Below, one piece after another: positions 12,001 to 23,949 of a stretch of DNA of 64,000 nt; position 1 is the stretch's first letter, and each line of letters starts with the position of its first letter. The notes beneath the pieces were generated by a model that saw only the letters and a program-made list of their open reading frames with translations, made no database searches and had not been told where the DNA came from. The DNA comes from Medicago truncatula (lineage: Eukaryota; Streptophyta; Magnoliopsida; Fabales; Fabaceae). The position numbers were made by a program, and so were the translations under genes. Location of the stretch: assembly GCF_003473485.1 (NCBI RefSeq), contig NC_053045.1, forward strand, positions 41,954,494-42,018,493, read 5' to 3'.

Positions 12001-12672
12001 ACCTGTTAGAGCTGAACTGTTCTCACCATAGCTGGTCAAGTTCAAAATACTTACGTAGTCTTATGATTGCTTCTAGAAAATTAATTTGTTTTTCACTCTC
12101 GATTTTTTATAAAACACATTACCTTTACCTTTAAAATTTCAAAATGCTCTTATTGTAGAACCAAACATAAATATTTGGGTGGTTACTCTTTTGGCTCCAT
12201 ACAAATGCACAAACATTTCGGGAAATAACTTCCTAACAACATTTTGTGTGTTTTTAAAGGCTTTGGGAGATAAATCCGAATGTTGTTTCTCGAGGTAAAG
12301 AGTAGATAGGGGGCCAAAAGAGCAACCATTAAATATTTGTGCCGCATTGTTTCTGGGGCAATGCATTAAAATTCATCTAATTAACAAATGTCCATGTTCG
12401 TGAAAATTGTTACATTCGTTTAAAAATGGAGAAACAAAGAACATCTACCATAGTAAGTAGTGCTTATTACCACAATTGCTTTGATGTATCAAATGCATTA
12501 CATATATTTTGATAAGTGCAAATAGAATAAGAAAACTCGATTTATTTTAATTTATTGGAACATATATTGAAAATCAAAAGAGAAAACTATAAAATTCAAA
12601 AGCTGCAGCATGCAATTCCAATTTTCCAAGAGCTAGTTAACTATGTCAAGTTGTTGCAAATGAACATTTTTT
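12001..12672. other. Spacer downstream of phytocyanin copy 4
   Basis: No supported gene. A 75-codon open frame at 12139-12366 (minus) has no recognisable domain. The last 150 bp match the region just downstream of copies 2 and 3, including CAATTCCAATTTTCCAA. Confidence 0.5.
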
Positions 12673-13445
12673 TCAAGGCCATGATGACCAGAAAGGACGA
12701 AGCATTGGCATAACAGCGAACTTCATTTGTCCGACGTTGCAATGTAATCCATTTTTCTCACCACATGAAAAGTAATAAGGCTTCCACTTGTTTAACACGA
12801 ACTTGAATCCCTCTCCAACACCTTGTGTGTGATTTGCCACCATCTTAGCCTTCTTCACATCACATTTCATGAAGCTTTGCCAAGTTGGAAACATGTATAC
12901 GCTGTGTGGGAAACTTGTTGCATTTGGAGCATCATACTTGAAAACTACACATGCATAAATATCAAATATCAACATTATATAAGATTCATGCCGTAAGTAC
13001 AATCGAATTGTGAAATGCTAAATCAACATTGGAGTATATGTTAGGGTTTACTAGTGTATAAATATTAAATTTATAAAATAATATGTATGCCTCAATAATT
13101 TATGATTAATCTTGACCAATGGAGTTTATAATTTATTTTATAAATAATAAAGGGAAGCTTACCGAGAGTATCATTGAGGTAAAAAGGACCATTCTTAATA
13201 GCCCAATCAGAGTAGTTATAGCCAAAGTGCCAATTTTGAGAGCCACCAACAATGATGTTCTTAGGTTGTTGTTCAGTCTTATTTATTTGATGATGATGGT
13301 TTCCAAATCTGGACCACCAATCAGTGTAGTTGAAATTGCCAAAAGAGGGCCAATCTTTGTTTGCCATAGTAACTGTAAACATTGAAGTGGTTATTATAAC
13401 TAGTAATAAGGTGAGGACATGAACAATGTTTGTGGTGAAGGCCAT
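12673..13445 (-). CDS. Phytocyanin-like secreted cupredoxin, tandem copy 4
   Basis: Exons 13445-13163 and 12944-12673, exactly 184 codons plus stop. Residues 1-28 form a signal peptide; 29-63 are a linker with NYTDWW and a His cluster (HHH, 50-52); the cupredoxin domain runs from about 64 to 175. Copper-site residues are His108, Cys155, His162 and Gln167 (axial, stellacyanin-like); Cys122 and Cys163 would form the family disulfide. Potential N-glycosylation sites: Asn39, 55, 77, 91, 102, 132. No GPI tail follows the domain. The intron (218 bp) splits a Val codon after its first base, as in copies 2 and 3. The gene is intact and is the outermost (5'-most in transcription order) member of the array. 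Confidence 0.88.
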
Positions 13446-13543
13446 ATTGTTTTATATGATTCTTGTCACTTAGCTAACTGTTTATTTGTTAAAGCAAAGG
13501 GAGGTTGTTAATTGTTATGATTTGGTTGGTGTTATAGAAGAGG

Positions 13544-13551
13544 TTTATATA
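13544..13551 (-). promoter_or_regulatory. TATA box of phytocyanin copy 4
   Basis: TATATAAA on the minus strand, 98 bp upstream of the ATG, same context as in copies 1-3. Confidence 0.65.
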
Positions 13552-13655
13552 GAGGAGCTCGTGGAAGAAAATTAAAGCGTTAGGCATGAAGCATAAATGG
13601 TGGTGTAGAATGACCGAATTAACTTTGAATTAGTCTTGATATAAGTGGGGGTAGA

Positions 13656-14659
13656 ATTTGGAAATAAGTTGATTTTTTTTTTTAATTACGCAAAACAAGT
13701 TGAATTTGTAGACACAATGGTATCACGTAGTTAAAGATGTTCATAGATTGTTATGTTTTGATGTAGGAATAATTATTACTCTTATGTATATCTTGTTCAA
13801 ATCAACTTAGAGATATGGTTATTATTTTCATATAAAATGTAAGTAAGGTGAGAAGCAAGCTATGTATGTTTTCTAAGATGAAATAAGTAAACTCATGTTA
13901 AAAATTAATAACAGTATGGTTAGAACTAGTAACGGTTATTTTTGTATATAGTTGACATGTTGAGAGAGGGATGGTAATTTGTTCAAATAAGATATGTTCA
14001 CGAGGTAAAAAAAAAATACTCATTTTCAAGATCCGCACAACACTTTGAGAAACTTTTGAGAGATCAAGAACTAAAACATTTTAAAAAATGAACTAAGTTA
14101 AATCTTTCAAAAGATAAATGATCTAAATAATTTTGTTTTGACCTAATCAAAATAAATGTTAACAATAAGTTAAAAGAAATATATTTTATATATACCGTGT
14201 GGCGTAATTAATTAAACAAATTATCTCAAATTCTCAATAGATGTATAAACTGAAAGATAAAATTGTTTGATCCAGATATGAAGAGCAGAGTAGTAGATCA
14301 AGTTTCTTAATAATATTATTTGTCATAATTTTAAACTTCGTATCCATTTCTTTTTTAATAATATTATTTTTCCATATTTATTTACTATTCTGTTTCTTAA
14401 TAAAGCTAATCGAGTAGTAGAGAGAATGGGTCGGTAATTAGTAGAGACTAGAGATTTCACATATTAACACATAGTGGGAATTATTATGTGGAAAAGGTCA
14501 AATGGGGCCGTGTTGCTATTATGAGGTTTGAATTATATGAGGCCAAATGTTTTTCTTAACTATTACTGCACATCTAACTGATATAGTGGGTGGGAAATTT
14601 CACATTCAAACTCGTAAACAATCCATGACTTAATGTAAAATGAAATGTAGACCTCTCAG
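13656..14659. other. Upstream flank of phytocyanin copy 4
   Basis: No gene. Positions 14390-14650 match the upstream flanks of the other copies (AATGGGTCGGTAATT, GGTCAAATGGGGYC, GCACATCTAACTGA), marking the outer limit of the duplicated unit. Confidence 0.5.
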
Positions 14660-14930
14660 TGATGTAATGATGATGCTGGCTCAGTCGAGGTGTTGGAAAT
14701 AAGTTAAGTTAAGTTGATAAAAATTGATTCAATTCAAAATTTAATTTGAGTTTGATGCAACTCTTTTTTTAGTCGATGAGTTGTTCATGAGTTGATTTAA
14801 TGATGATGCTAGTTCAGTGGAAGTGTTGGAAATAAGTTAAGTCGAGTTGATGAAAATTGATTAGGTTCTAAATTCAATTTGAGTTTGATGCAACTTTTTT
14901 TTTTAGTTTGATTTGTTTAAATCAAGAATA
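14660..14930. repeat. Tandem duplication of about 133 bp
   Basis: Two adjacent diverged copies begin at about 14668 and 14801. Both contain GTGTTGGAAATAAGTTAAGT and TTGAGTTTGATGCAACT. The block directly follows the duplicated phytocyanin flank. Confidence 0.7.
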
Positions 14931-15550
14931 AATTGATTCATCATATGTGAGATGAATCGAGTTAGTTCGTGATTTAAACAAGTCAAACTCGATGAGTTGT
15001 TCATAAGTCGACTTTCGATGATATACAACTTGAGCTATATAAATTAACTCAATTGGATACAAGTTTACATATTAACCACAATAATCAACGAAATGAATTA
15101 ACTTCTTATACGCTTAAATAAGATATGCTAACAAAAAGTACTAAATTACACTTGTGAAAGTTCTAAATGATAAATATCAAAATCACATATAGAACAATTT
15201 CTGTGGTCCATCAACAAAATTACATTTCAATGACTAGAATCACCATCCAATAATTAAAATGATCCCAATAAAAGAAAATGTTAACAAAATTGTTGGCTTA
15301 AAGTTTCATTTATTGACCTATTTCATGTGAACCTCATTCTCAATACTTTTAGTAACAAAGGGTTCAAACCCAAACCTTTTACCTTTTTGTATATATATGT
15401 TGCAATTATATGATTGTTCAACATAAACCTGAAAAGAACAAAGAAGCTACATATCAACAAAAGACGCGAGTTCAATTATATTGCCTCATGTAAATGTTAC
15501 TTTACATTACGCTGTTTCATGGTATTCATGTGACTAACCTTTGTGCTATG
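14931..15550. other. Spacer between the phytocyanin array and CYP40
   Basis: AT-rich, no gene. It includes the 3' flank of the CYP40 gene at its right end. Confidence 0.5.
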
Positions 15551-18500
15551 CTATTGAAACATCTTACTATAAGCTTTTTTCTCTAGATCAGTCCTATCAG
15601 ATATCTGCAACAAACATAACAAATTAGACTCCAGAGAAGTATACATAATGCTTCAATGCTTGTTTCAAAGATGCACTCACCTTCTTCCTGGCCGCAGCTA
15701 GTTCCTTTTTTATTCCAGCTAAACATTGCAACAAAATGTTATAAGGTTCGGTGTAAATGGCCATATACAAGTGCATAAATTTTTTAGTTCATAAAATAAC
15801 CAATTTTTAGATTACATCATTTGGACATTAACTTTCAGCTTGCATCATTAAAAAGTTTATTATTCTTTTGTCTGTGTATGTCGAGAAAACTGACTCTCAG
15901 TTATGGCTAATAAATAATATAGTGTAACAATCACTTATAGCACAGAAAAGGACACGACAAAGGTTTGATCCAAAATAGTATGTTCATAATAACTAACCAT
16001 CATTTGGCTCCAAGGTCAGTGCCTTCTTAAAGCTTTCAACTGCAGCATCAATGTCATTCAGTACTATGTATGCCTGGTGAAATGGAAGTAACATAATTAT
16101 CAGAGAAAAAAAGCAGGACACATTAAATACCTGAAACTAGAAGCCTGACATAGTAAAGGGTGACAAGCACCGTATGATGATTCAAAGCTCTTCAATAGCC
16201 ATACCAACCTGTCCTTGGCGAAACAAAGCTTTTGCATTGTTATGGCCTTCACGCATTGCAAATTCTGTGTCTAACAGTGCTCCTTTAACATCTCCTATTT
16301 TCAATTTACAAGCCTGTAAAAAATAAAATCAGTAGAATGAGAAACATCAAAGTCAGTTATTATACGTGCACTTTAAATTTATCTGAAAAGTGTAGTAGTA
16401 AATTCCAACTTACTGAGCTGTTTGTAAATATATGAGACTTTGTTTTTCTTAAACCTGAACTTTTCTCTGCAAAGCCAAAAATAAACCTACTTATCATGTG
16501 TAAAGGATGTGAAGTGCATTTGTAGCATAGTTGTTGCACATTGCACTGTAAAGTGAAATAAATAGTAGCAAAAGGAAGCATACCTTCATCAATCCCTTCC
16601 TTCTCCCAACAAATATCTAGGTAACGTAAAGCCTTCCGATACTTCCTTAGAGCCATTTTGTAATCTTGTTTCTGTCAGGAAAAATAAATTATAAATATTT
16701 AATTCTTATCTCAGATTATAATAGAGCTAATTTCATATATTAGGATAGCAGCAAATATACCTTGTAACACTCGTTACCAAAAGCTTTGATTGAGTCAACA
16801 GATTTAAGCCACCATTCAAGTTCACTAGGGATCTCGGCAAGGTCTGCTGGCCAATCGGGATAAGTATCACCGTCTTTGAAAAAGTTTGTTATGCCATCAT
16901 CTTCTCCTTCGGGAATTTCTCCACAATCCACAATTTTAACATCAAGAACAGGACGGTCCTCATCTCCGGTCGTAACATGCTCAATTGAACGGACTACGCC
17001 CATTCCTTTAACTACTTTCCCAAATACAACATGCTTACCATCTAGATGAGCAGTTCGGGTAGTAGAGATGAAAAACTGAGAACCATTTGTATTAGGACCT
17101 GTATTTGCCATTGATAACATTCCTTTCCTTTCATGCTTCATTTCAAAATTTTCATCTTCAAACTTGAGTCCATATATAGATTCTCCTCCAGTACCATCTC
17201 CAGTAGATATATCACCTCCTTCAATCATAGCGCCTTTAACAATACGATGAAAGCAAGATCCCTGAAAATAACAACAGAATATTAAATGAATTCAATAATT
17301 GACCCTCGAGCTAATATAGGCGATTTACTTTTAAAGAGATAATTTTTTTTTTAGAAAAAACGCAAGTTGGTGTTAATATCATGAACAAACTTAGAGATTA
17401 GGATGTACTTCGATAGACATTGATGCCCTATACAACTGTACAAGCAACACTAGCGAAATATATTTGAGTTACAATTCAAAGTTTCGTTCTATATATTGTT
17501 TGATGGTCAACAATACATAACAACATTGTTGCATGTATAGATATATATAAACTATATTACTATATAATTTTGATCAATATGAAAGGAGCATACAAGCGCG
17601 ATACGACATGAATACAAGGATACATGAAATTCTTAAAAAATAAAGATATGAAGCGGAGGAAAAAAATGCACTCTACATAAACATCTAATATTTGTAAAGA
17701 GACTTTGATATTTTCAATATTATAACTATATTTTCCCCAACCAATATATCATTACTTCTTCTTAAAGTAAGTCTTGACCATGTCTAATTGCTAACTATTT
17801 ACTGAACTATTACCAATTTTATCAATTATATCTTCCCAATTCCCATTCTATCATCAACATAGCTTCTATCTAATTTTTGACAATCAACACTATCAATTCA
17901 AGTTCATCACTGCCATCATGAAATGTATCGTTTACATCTCCACTAATATCTCGCAAACGTGTCTATTTTTCTTAAATCATCAAAGAATGAATAAAGGAGT
18001 GAGCACTGCACTTCACTTCTGCAGTTCTGCTCATAACATAATGAAGAACAATGCTCTGGGAAAAACTTTAAAGACAAGTTTTTGAAAATATATAACCCAA
18101 AGTATCCAAAAGGTATCCCAAATGTACCAATCAAAACTTTTGAATTAGCAAATTCTTCATTGATTATATTTAGTGAAGGAATATTATCAAACAGTATAGA
18201 AAAATTCACCTCCACCAATAAAGAAGAAACTTTTAGATTAAAAAAGTTATCACAACAATCAAAAGAATAAAGGGAACAATCATCTTTTCAGAATTGATGG
18301 TCCAAATTCAAGTTCAACCCTTTTTTAGATTACAACAAAGTACAGATCTTTACAATCAACAACAATTCTGAGAATCAAAACAGAACAAAAAAAAAAAAAG
18401 AGTCTTTGATAGGTAAAAAAACTAGAAATGAATAAAAAACGATAATGGGTCATAAGAAAAAAGAGAGTACCTTAAAATGGAGGGGTACCCCAGTATTGGG

Positions 18501-18641
18501 ACCACTGCCTTTCTCACCAGTACATAGAGCTCTGAAATTTTCAGCAGTTTTGGGAACAACATCGTTGTAAAGTTCGACCAATATTCGTCCTTCTAGTTCT
18601 TCACCTATGCTAATGTCTAAGAAGCACCTTGTTCTTCTCAT
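15551..18641 (-). CDS. CYP40: Cyclophilin 40 (peptidyl-prolyl isomerase with TPR domain)
   Basis: Eight exons: 18641-18471, 17261-16761, 16671-16584, 16466-16414, 16313-16209, 16073-15998, 15718-15681, 15604-15551. All junctions are GT-AG and the sum is 361 codons plus stop, the usual plant CYP40 length. Residues 1-175 are a cyclophilin domain ([37 protein letters not shown]); 210-345 hold three TPR units ([50 protein letters not shown]). In plants the SQUINT protein of this family binds HSP90 through its TPRs and promotes AGO1/microRNA function in shoot maturation. His replaces the usual Trp in HLDGKH, normal for CYP40. Odd: the active-site segment reads [14 protein letters not shown]; the Phe and Gln usual in this family (FMIQ) are Ala and Glu. 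The start ATG is the one giving [10 protein letters not shown]. Intron 1 is 1,209 bp with no clear insertion. Confidence 0.96.
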
Positions 18642-19151
18642 TTTTTTTCTCTTCAATGTTCAATGACACAGAAAGCACCTAGTTTCTATGTTGTTTGTTT
18701 GTAGTGGTATAGAAGACCTTCTAGATTCTTCAGAGTGAAGGGTCTTTTAGAATTCAAACAGTAACGACAACATTCACTTATTTAGACAGACAAAGTGGGT
18801 GAGAATGTAACAGTAATGTTCCATTTTGGGATTTTAGACAACAATCCTTATTTTGGGATTTTCCATAAAAAAAAATGTAAGTTATTAACTCTAAAAGTTT
18901 CAATTAAATAATTTGAAGAATCTAATTGGTACAGAAAAAAAACATAAAGATAACTTATTATATTTAATTAATTTAAAGGACTTAAGTAGTATGAAAAAAT
19001 TAAATGATTAATTTGTTACAATTAAATAACTTATTAAATAACTTAAAGGATTTCAAGTATAAGTCTATTAGTTATTTTATAAAAATTTGTAGACTTTTTA
19101 GTGTTTTTCTCTTTTTAAATGGAAAAGATGAAGATATTCTTTTTAATTTTT
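18642..19151. other. Upstream region of CYP40
   Basis: Probable promoter and leader of CYP40 (minus strand). No clear TATA box or other site could be placed. No other gene seen. Confidence 0.35.
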
Positions 19152-20473
19152 TCTTATTTGTGAGGAATCTAGGAAAACTTCATGGGTAGCTTGGAATTCA
19201 GTTTGTCTACCAAAGGAGGAAGAAGGTTTGGGGGTGCGGCTGTTATGTGAATTTAATATTTCATTATTAGGAAAGTGGTGTCGGCGGATGCTAGGAGAGA
19301 AGGATATATTATAGTATCGAGTCTTAAAGGTTAGGTACGGGGAGGAGGGAAGTAGGTTGAAGGAGGGTGGTAGAGAGAGTTCTTCGTGGTGGCGGATGAT
19401 GTGTGGTATCCGTAATGGTGTCGGTTTGGGAGTGGGGAGTTGGTTCGAAGATAACTTACGTAGGGTGGTTGGTGGAGGCAGATACACCTATTTTTGGACT
19501 GACAACTGGGTGGGTGGCGTTCCCTACGGGTTCGCTTCCCCCACATTTTCGAGTTGGCTGCCAACAGGTGGGCGACGGTGGAGGATATGGAGCGGCGTGG
19601 GTGGGAGGATGGGGTGAGGCGTGGGACTGGCGTAAGCGTATGCATGCTTGGGAGGAGGAGAGTGTCGCAGAATGTTCTATCCTTTTGCATGATGTTGTTT
19701 TGCAGGCTCATATTCATGACAGGTGGAGGTGGCTTCTTGATCCCACACATGGCTACTCCGTGAAGGGAACTTATCAATATCTCACGACGATGGACGAGTC
19801 TCCTGAAAGCGATTTGGTATCTATGTTTGCTTGGAGACTTTTTCGAAATAGATTACCTACGAAAGATAACCTGTTACGTCGACAGGTGTTGCATTCAGAC
19901 AACGTAGCTTGTGTGGGAGGGTGCGACTCTGTTGAGAATGTCGAACACCTTCTCCTTGGCTGTGCTTTTTTTGGCCGAGTGTGGACACAGTTGTTACTTT
20001 GACTTGGTTTATCATACGTGGCTCCGGTGGGGTGTAGAGACCATTATCTTCAGTTTGGAAATATGGCGGGTTTACCGCATTTTTCACATTCTTTTTTACA
20101 GTTAATTTGCCTGGCTTGTGTGTGGACCATTTGGAAGGAGAGGGACAACCACATTTTTAATCAGAAGGCTGCATCAATTAGCATGATATCTGACAAAGTG
20201 AAATTACTCTCATTCCAGTGGCTTAAAACTAGGTTGCATTCGTTTGCTTTCAGTTACCATGACTGGTGGCAACACCGTAGGTACTGTATGAGTATTTACA
20301 TGTAATCTTCTTTGTTTTGGTTTAGAAATCACGGTGTCTGTTATTGTGGCACCGATGAACCGATATTGTATCGTTTTTAAGTGATTCTCTTTTGCACATC
20401 TTATGCGAGATGAATCACTTATGGTTATTAATTCCATTTTGGTTTGTTCAAAAAAAAAAAATCTTATTTGTGA
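19152..20473 (+). mobile_element. 5'-truncated LINE (L1-type) with 12-bp target-site duplication
   Basis: The element body is 19164-20461. It is flanked by identical TCTTATTTGTGA at 19152-19163 and 20462-20473 and ends in a poly(A) run. It encodes, with frameshifts and stops, the C-terminal part of plant LINE ORF2: the end of the reverse transcriptase region (WVAW.SVCLPKEE, FWTDNWVGG) and the zinc-binding zf-RVT domain (GYSVKGTYQYL, FRNRLPTKDNLLRR, CVGGCDSVENVEHLLLGC). The base composition of the coding part is clearly more GC-rich than its surroundings. It is a recent but dead copy: the exact duplications speak for a fairly young insertion. Confidence 0.93.
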
Positions 20474-21740
20474 AATAAAATTGTTTCAAATTCCCTTGTT
20501 TTCCATGTCCAACCTAACATTTTTTTAACAACAAAATTTAATACTAATAACCAAGTCTCTCCACAAGAAGAACAGAGACCAATAAAACAGAAACTACATA
20601 AAAAATGACGTCGTATATAAATAGATCACCAAAAACAAGATACATACACCGTACACCATAAACACCAATAAAAACACATCCCAACTAAGGCCTACCATTA
20701 GTTATCACTTTATCAACATTACTTCCGGCTATCTATTATAGAGAAAGAAAATACTAGTAGTTGAAATGAGATGATATATGATTATTATAGATATTATAGG
20801 AAAAAATAAATAGTTATGATAAAAGTAACAATTTTTTTTTAAAGGATCCAAGTTTCAAAATTTATTGGTTTTATTTATGGGAAATGTTAACCACTGGTTA
20901 AAGAATTATAAAAGAAAATTTTGTTTTGGAAATTGTATATTCTACTTTTTGAAAAATAAAAAGGTGTTTTTTTCAATACAAAACTTAATTTTTCTTTCTA
21001 CTTTTGGTTCCTTAACTAGTGCTCCGGAGACACTAATTAACAAGACCCTTTATTTATATCTAAAAAATTTAGGATCTTGTTAACAAGTATTTTAAAGGAA
21101 TTTGTTAGTGATTTAAAAATATAAATAATTTATAAATTTTATGTAGAAAATATTATTTTTTTAACTTTGATTGATGAATGTATTATTTTTAAGATAAATT
21201 TTTCTCCTCAGACTTCTTGACGAGTGCCCTTTAAAGCAATAATTTTTCTCTATTTAAATCAATTGTTAAATGCATCTTTAATATTATTCATTTTGATTCA
21301 AATACATCTTCGATAATACCAACTTAATAGTTCATCCGGTCACTATTATAGACAAATATTATCTTTTCAGATACATTGAAAATTCATGTATCTAGTTTAT
21401 AATATAGTTCTGTATCATCAGTTATTCAATAAATCTAAAACGAGAATATTTGTTAGTAATAGTGACGAAGGAAGTATTATCTTAGTCTCTACAAATAACA
21501 AGGATGTACATGAATCAAATTGGACCCATAAATTTATTTTATTATTAGTCATTCGATGGTTTTATTTATTTTTCACTGAAAATTAATCGTCCACCCCATT
21601 GAAAATTATTAAATAAATATAATGATATGATTTTATAATCTCCAAATATTTGTTTTGATAATAATAATGTATCTTTTCTATGTTGATGTATATTTTTATA
21701 AACATTTATAGTATATGACCTTAATCATCTTCACTAATAA
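20474..21740. other. AT-rich intergenic region
   Basis: No gene. 20520-20740 may be another LINE 3' end in minus orientation (TTTTTTTAACAAC then non-coding text), not provable. 21000-21080 holds a piece (TTAACAAGACCC, GTGCTCCGGAGACAC) that resembles the ends of the MITE at 21747-21929. Confidence 0.4.
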
Positions 21741-21746
21741 AAAAAG

Positions 21747-21929
21747 GGTCTTGCTAACCATTGCCTTAAGACAATGATTAAGAAAGCTAAAAATAGAATG
21801 TTTGCATTGATTTCAACAACATTTTGACTTTTAAAAAGTTAAATTCATCACTTTTCACCATTTTCCAATGCTATATTTCTATTTTTATCCCCTTATCCAA
21901 TGTCTCAAGGACAATGGTTAGCATTCTCC
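21747..21929. mobile_element. MITE with GCTAACCATTG ends
   Basis: Left end GGGTCTTGCTAACCATTGCC and right end inverted (CAATGGTTAGCATTCTCC), with flanking ATAAAAA on both sides as a possible target-site duplication. About 183 bp, no coding capacity. Confidence 0.6.
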
Positions 21930-22799
21930 ATAAAAAGATACTCCCTCCGTCCCAAATTGTATGTCACTTTAGAAAAAATATTTGTCCCAAATTGTATGTC
22001 ACTTTAGAATACCAATGAAACATTAATGAGTAAATAGTCAATTTCCCCCCTGAAATTGTAAGTTTCGTCAATTACCCCCCCCCCCCCCCCCTCCCCCGAA
22101 ATTAACAAAACTTCAATTACCCCCCTGAAATTGCATAACGTTAATCAATTTACCCATCCGTCAAATTTTTCTGTTAACTGTTTACGGTTATGATCAAATA
22201 CCCCCCTGAAATTTTGCACTTATGTGCAAAATGCTCCCTAAACTTAAAAATTTAGATTTTTTTTATTACAAAAAATCATACATTTAGTTCTTCAAGTAGT
22301 ATATTGCACCTATTGTCATAAAAATTCTATTCACAAGAAAATGAATGAATATATGCCAAAGAAATCATGGTTTTGTCATGTGCAGTCTTTTCATTCATAT
22401 TTCATATTTATCAACAAGCCTTGTTTCTTCTTCCTTTTGTAGAGATTAACCTATGGGCACACAATTATCAACGATTTGTGTACTTTATGACTGCATACTC
22501 TTAACATAATTACCAACTTGTGTAAAAAAAAGTTTTCTATATATGTATATATTTAAAACACATGAGAGTAACATACCTTCCATAAAGATTTATATGACCA
22601 ATAGCTGCATAAACATACATTCCATACATATTTATATGATCAATAATTGTTAATGTGTTTGCCTTTAATATCTTTTGAGTCAAGCATAAAAAAATATAAA
22701 TTTTTAAGTTTAGGGGGCATTTTGATCATAACCGTAAACAGTTAACAGAAAAATTTGACGGAGGGGTAAATTGATTAACGTTATGCAATTTCAGGGGGT

Positions 22800-23949
22800 T
22801 GATAGATATTTTAGCAAGTGTATTAAATACTATCGAAGTAGTAAAAATATCGTTCCCGCGAGCACTGTGTTAATCTCAATTTAGCAATAAGGTTAATATT
22901 TAGGATGTGTAAATTATTTTAATGCCTGAGGCAGTAGTTTTGGTTTGCATAAAATTAAATAACAGAATATAAAGATAGTTTGGAAAGAATAAGAGAGAGA
23001 TGAGATCAGGTCTTTCGAATCATCTATGTTCCCCTAATTGGTATACTGCACCTATTCTTATGAATGATTTTCTGGTTCCACGATAGTTAACAAAATAGTC
23101 TTAATCAATCCCTTGAGTTAGAACCCTCTTCTCAAACTACAGCCCCTAATTCCTTAGGTGGTCTAATAATCTTTGAAGGTTTTAAGAACGTTAACCTAAT
23201 ATCACTAACAAACGATTATCCATTCCTAGACTAACCCTGTTTATTAGAACAATTCAATTCTGTCTAAGTAGAAAGCTATGGTCAGTAGTCATTCATTCTC
23301 ACTAAATCATGTTTATATTTGATCAGGATATAAAAAACATTAAGAACAATTGAATTGAATAAAAACTAGACTGTCATTCACAATAAATAGAGTTTCACAG
23401 CAACATGGTTCAATTAGGTTACAAAGAATCATCTCAGACCTAATCTCTAAGAGATTTAGCTACTCATAATTGAGTTTACAAATAGCATAATCAATAGTGG
23501 AATCAAAACATACACGAACCGATAGAAGGTTGAAGAAATCGCCCTCCTAGCCGTCTTTAGGTCTTAAAATCGCACTTTGGTCTCTCCAAATCGTAACCCT
23601 TGTTTTTGGAATAGACTTCAGCTTAAATAGGCACAGAATTTTGCCTAAAATCGTGCCACGATTTAAGTAAATCGTGACACGATTCTCCTTGAATCGCAAA
23701 TCACTGAATTAGGGTTTCCTCAGATCGTGCCACGATTATGCCATCGTGACACGATTTCTTCAATGTCGAAGCTTGATTTTGGTCTTCTAAAATCGTGTCA
23801 CGTTTTTACCAAATCGTGACACGATTCTCTTCTTTGTATTTTCTTCAGTTTTCTACTCTTTTGCTGCATAAGTTGCCTTCTGAACTCCAATTTGTGATCA
23901 AACTACATATAAAAAGACTCTAAAAATAGCGAATGACGGACTGTCATCA
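22800..23949 (-). mobile_element. Solo LTR of a Ty3/gypsy-type retrotransposon
   Basis: On the minus strand it begins TGATGACAGTC and ends ATATCTATCA, the TG...CA rule of LTRs, and is flanked by the 5-bp duplication GGGGT at 22795-22799 and 23950-23954. The minus-strand 3' part carries GCTCGCGGGAACGATA, a text typical of the downstream end of plant gypsy LTRs; this last point is from memory of the family. No internal domain or second LTR is present, so the internal region was probably lost by LTR-LTR recombination. Length 1,150 bp. Confidence 0.88.
23649..23826. repeat. Six copies of a 15-bp palindrome inside the solo LTR
   Basis: The palindrome AATCGTGNCACGATT occurs at about 23649, 23669, 23723, 23742, 23790 and 23811, with one or two changes in some copies. 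They form three pairs with about 20 bp between partners. They lie in the LTR part that would precede the transcription start. Confidence 0.8.

Noticed and set aside
12139..12366. 75-codon minus-strand frame
   Set aside because: Some protein-like character but no recognisable domain, no splice partners and no matching copy.
17943..18270. Open frames on both strands inside intron 1 of CYP40
   Set aside because: Low-complexity, overlapping on both strands, and inside a confirmed intron.
22075..22098. Poly(C) run as a possible functional G-quadruplex site
   Set aside because: It sits in a MULE-like arm and is explained by slippage in the CCCCCC words of the inverted end.
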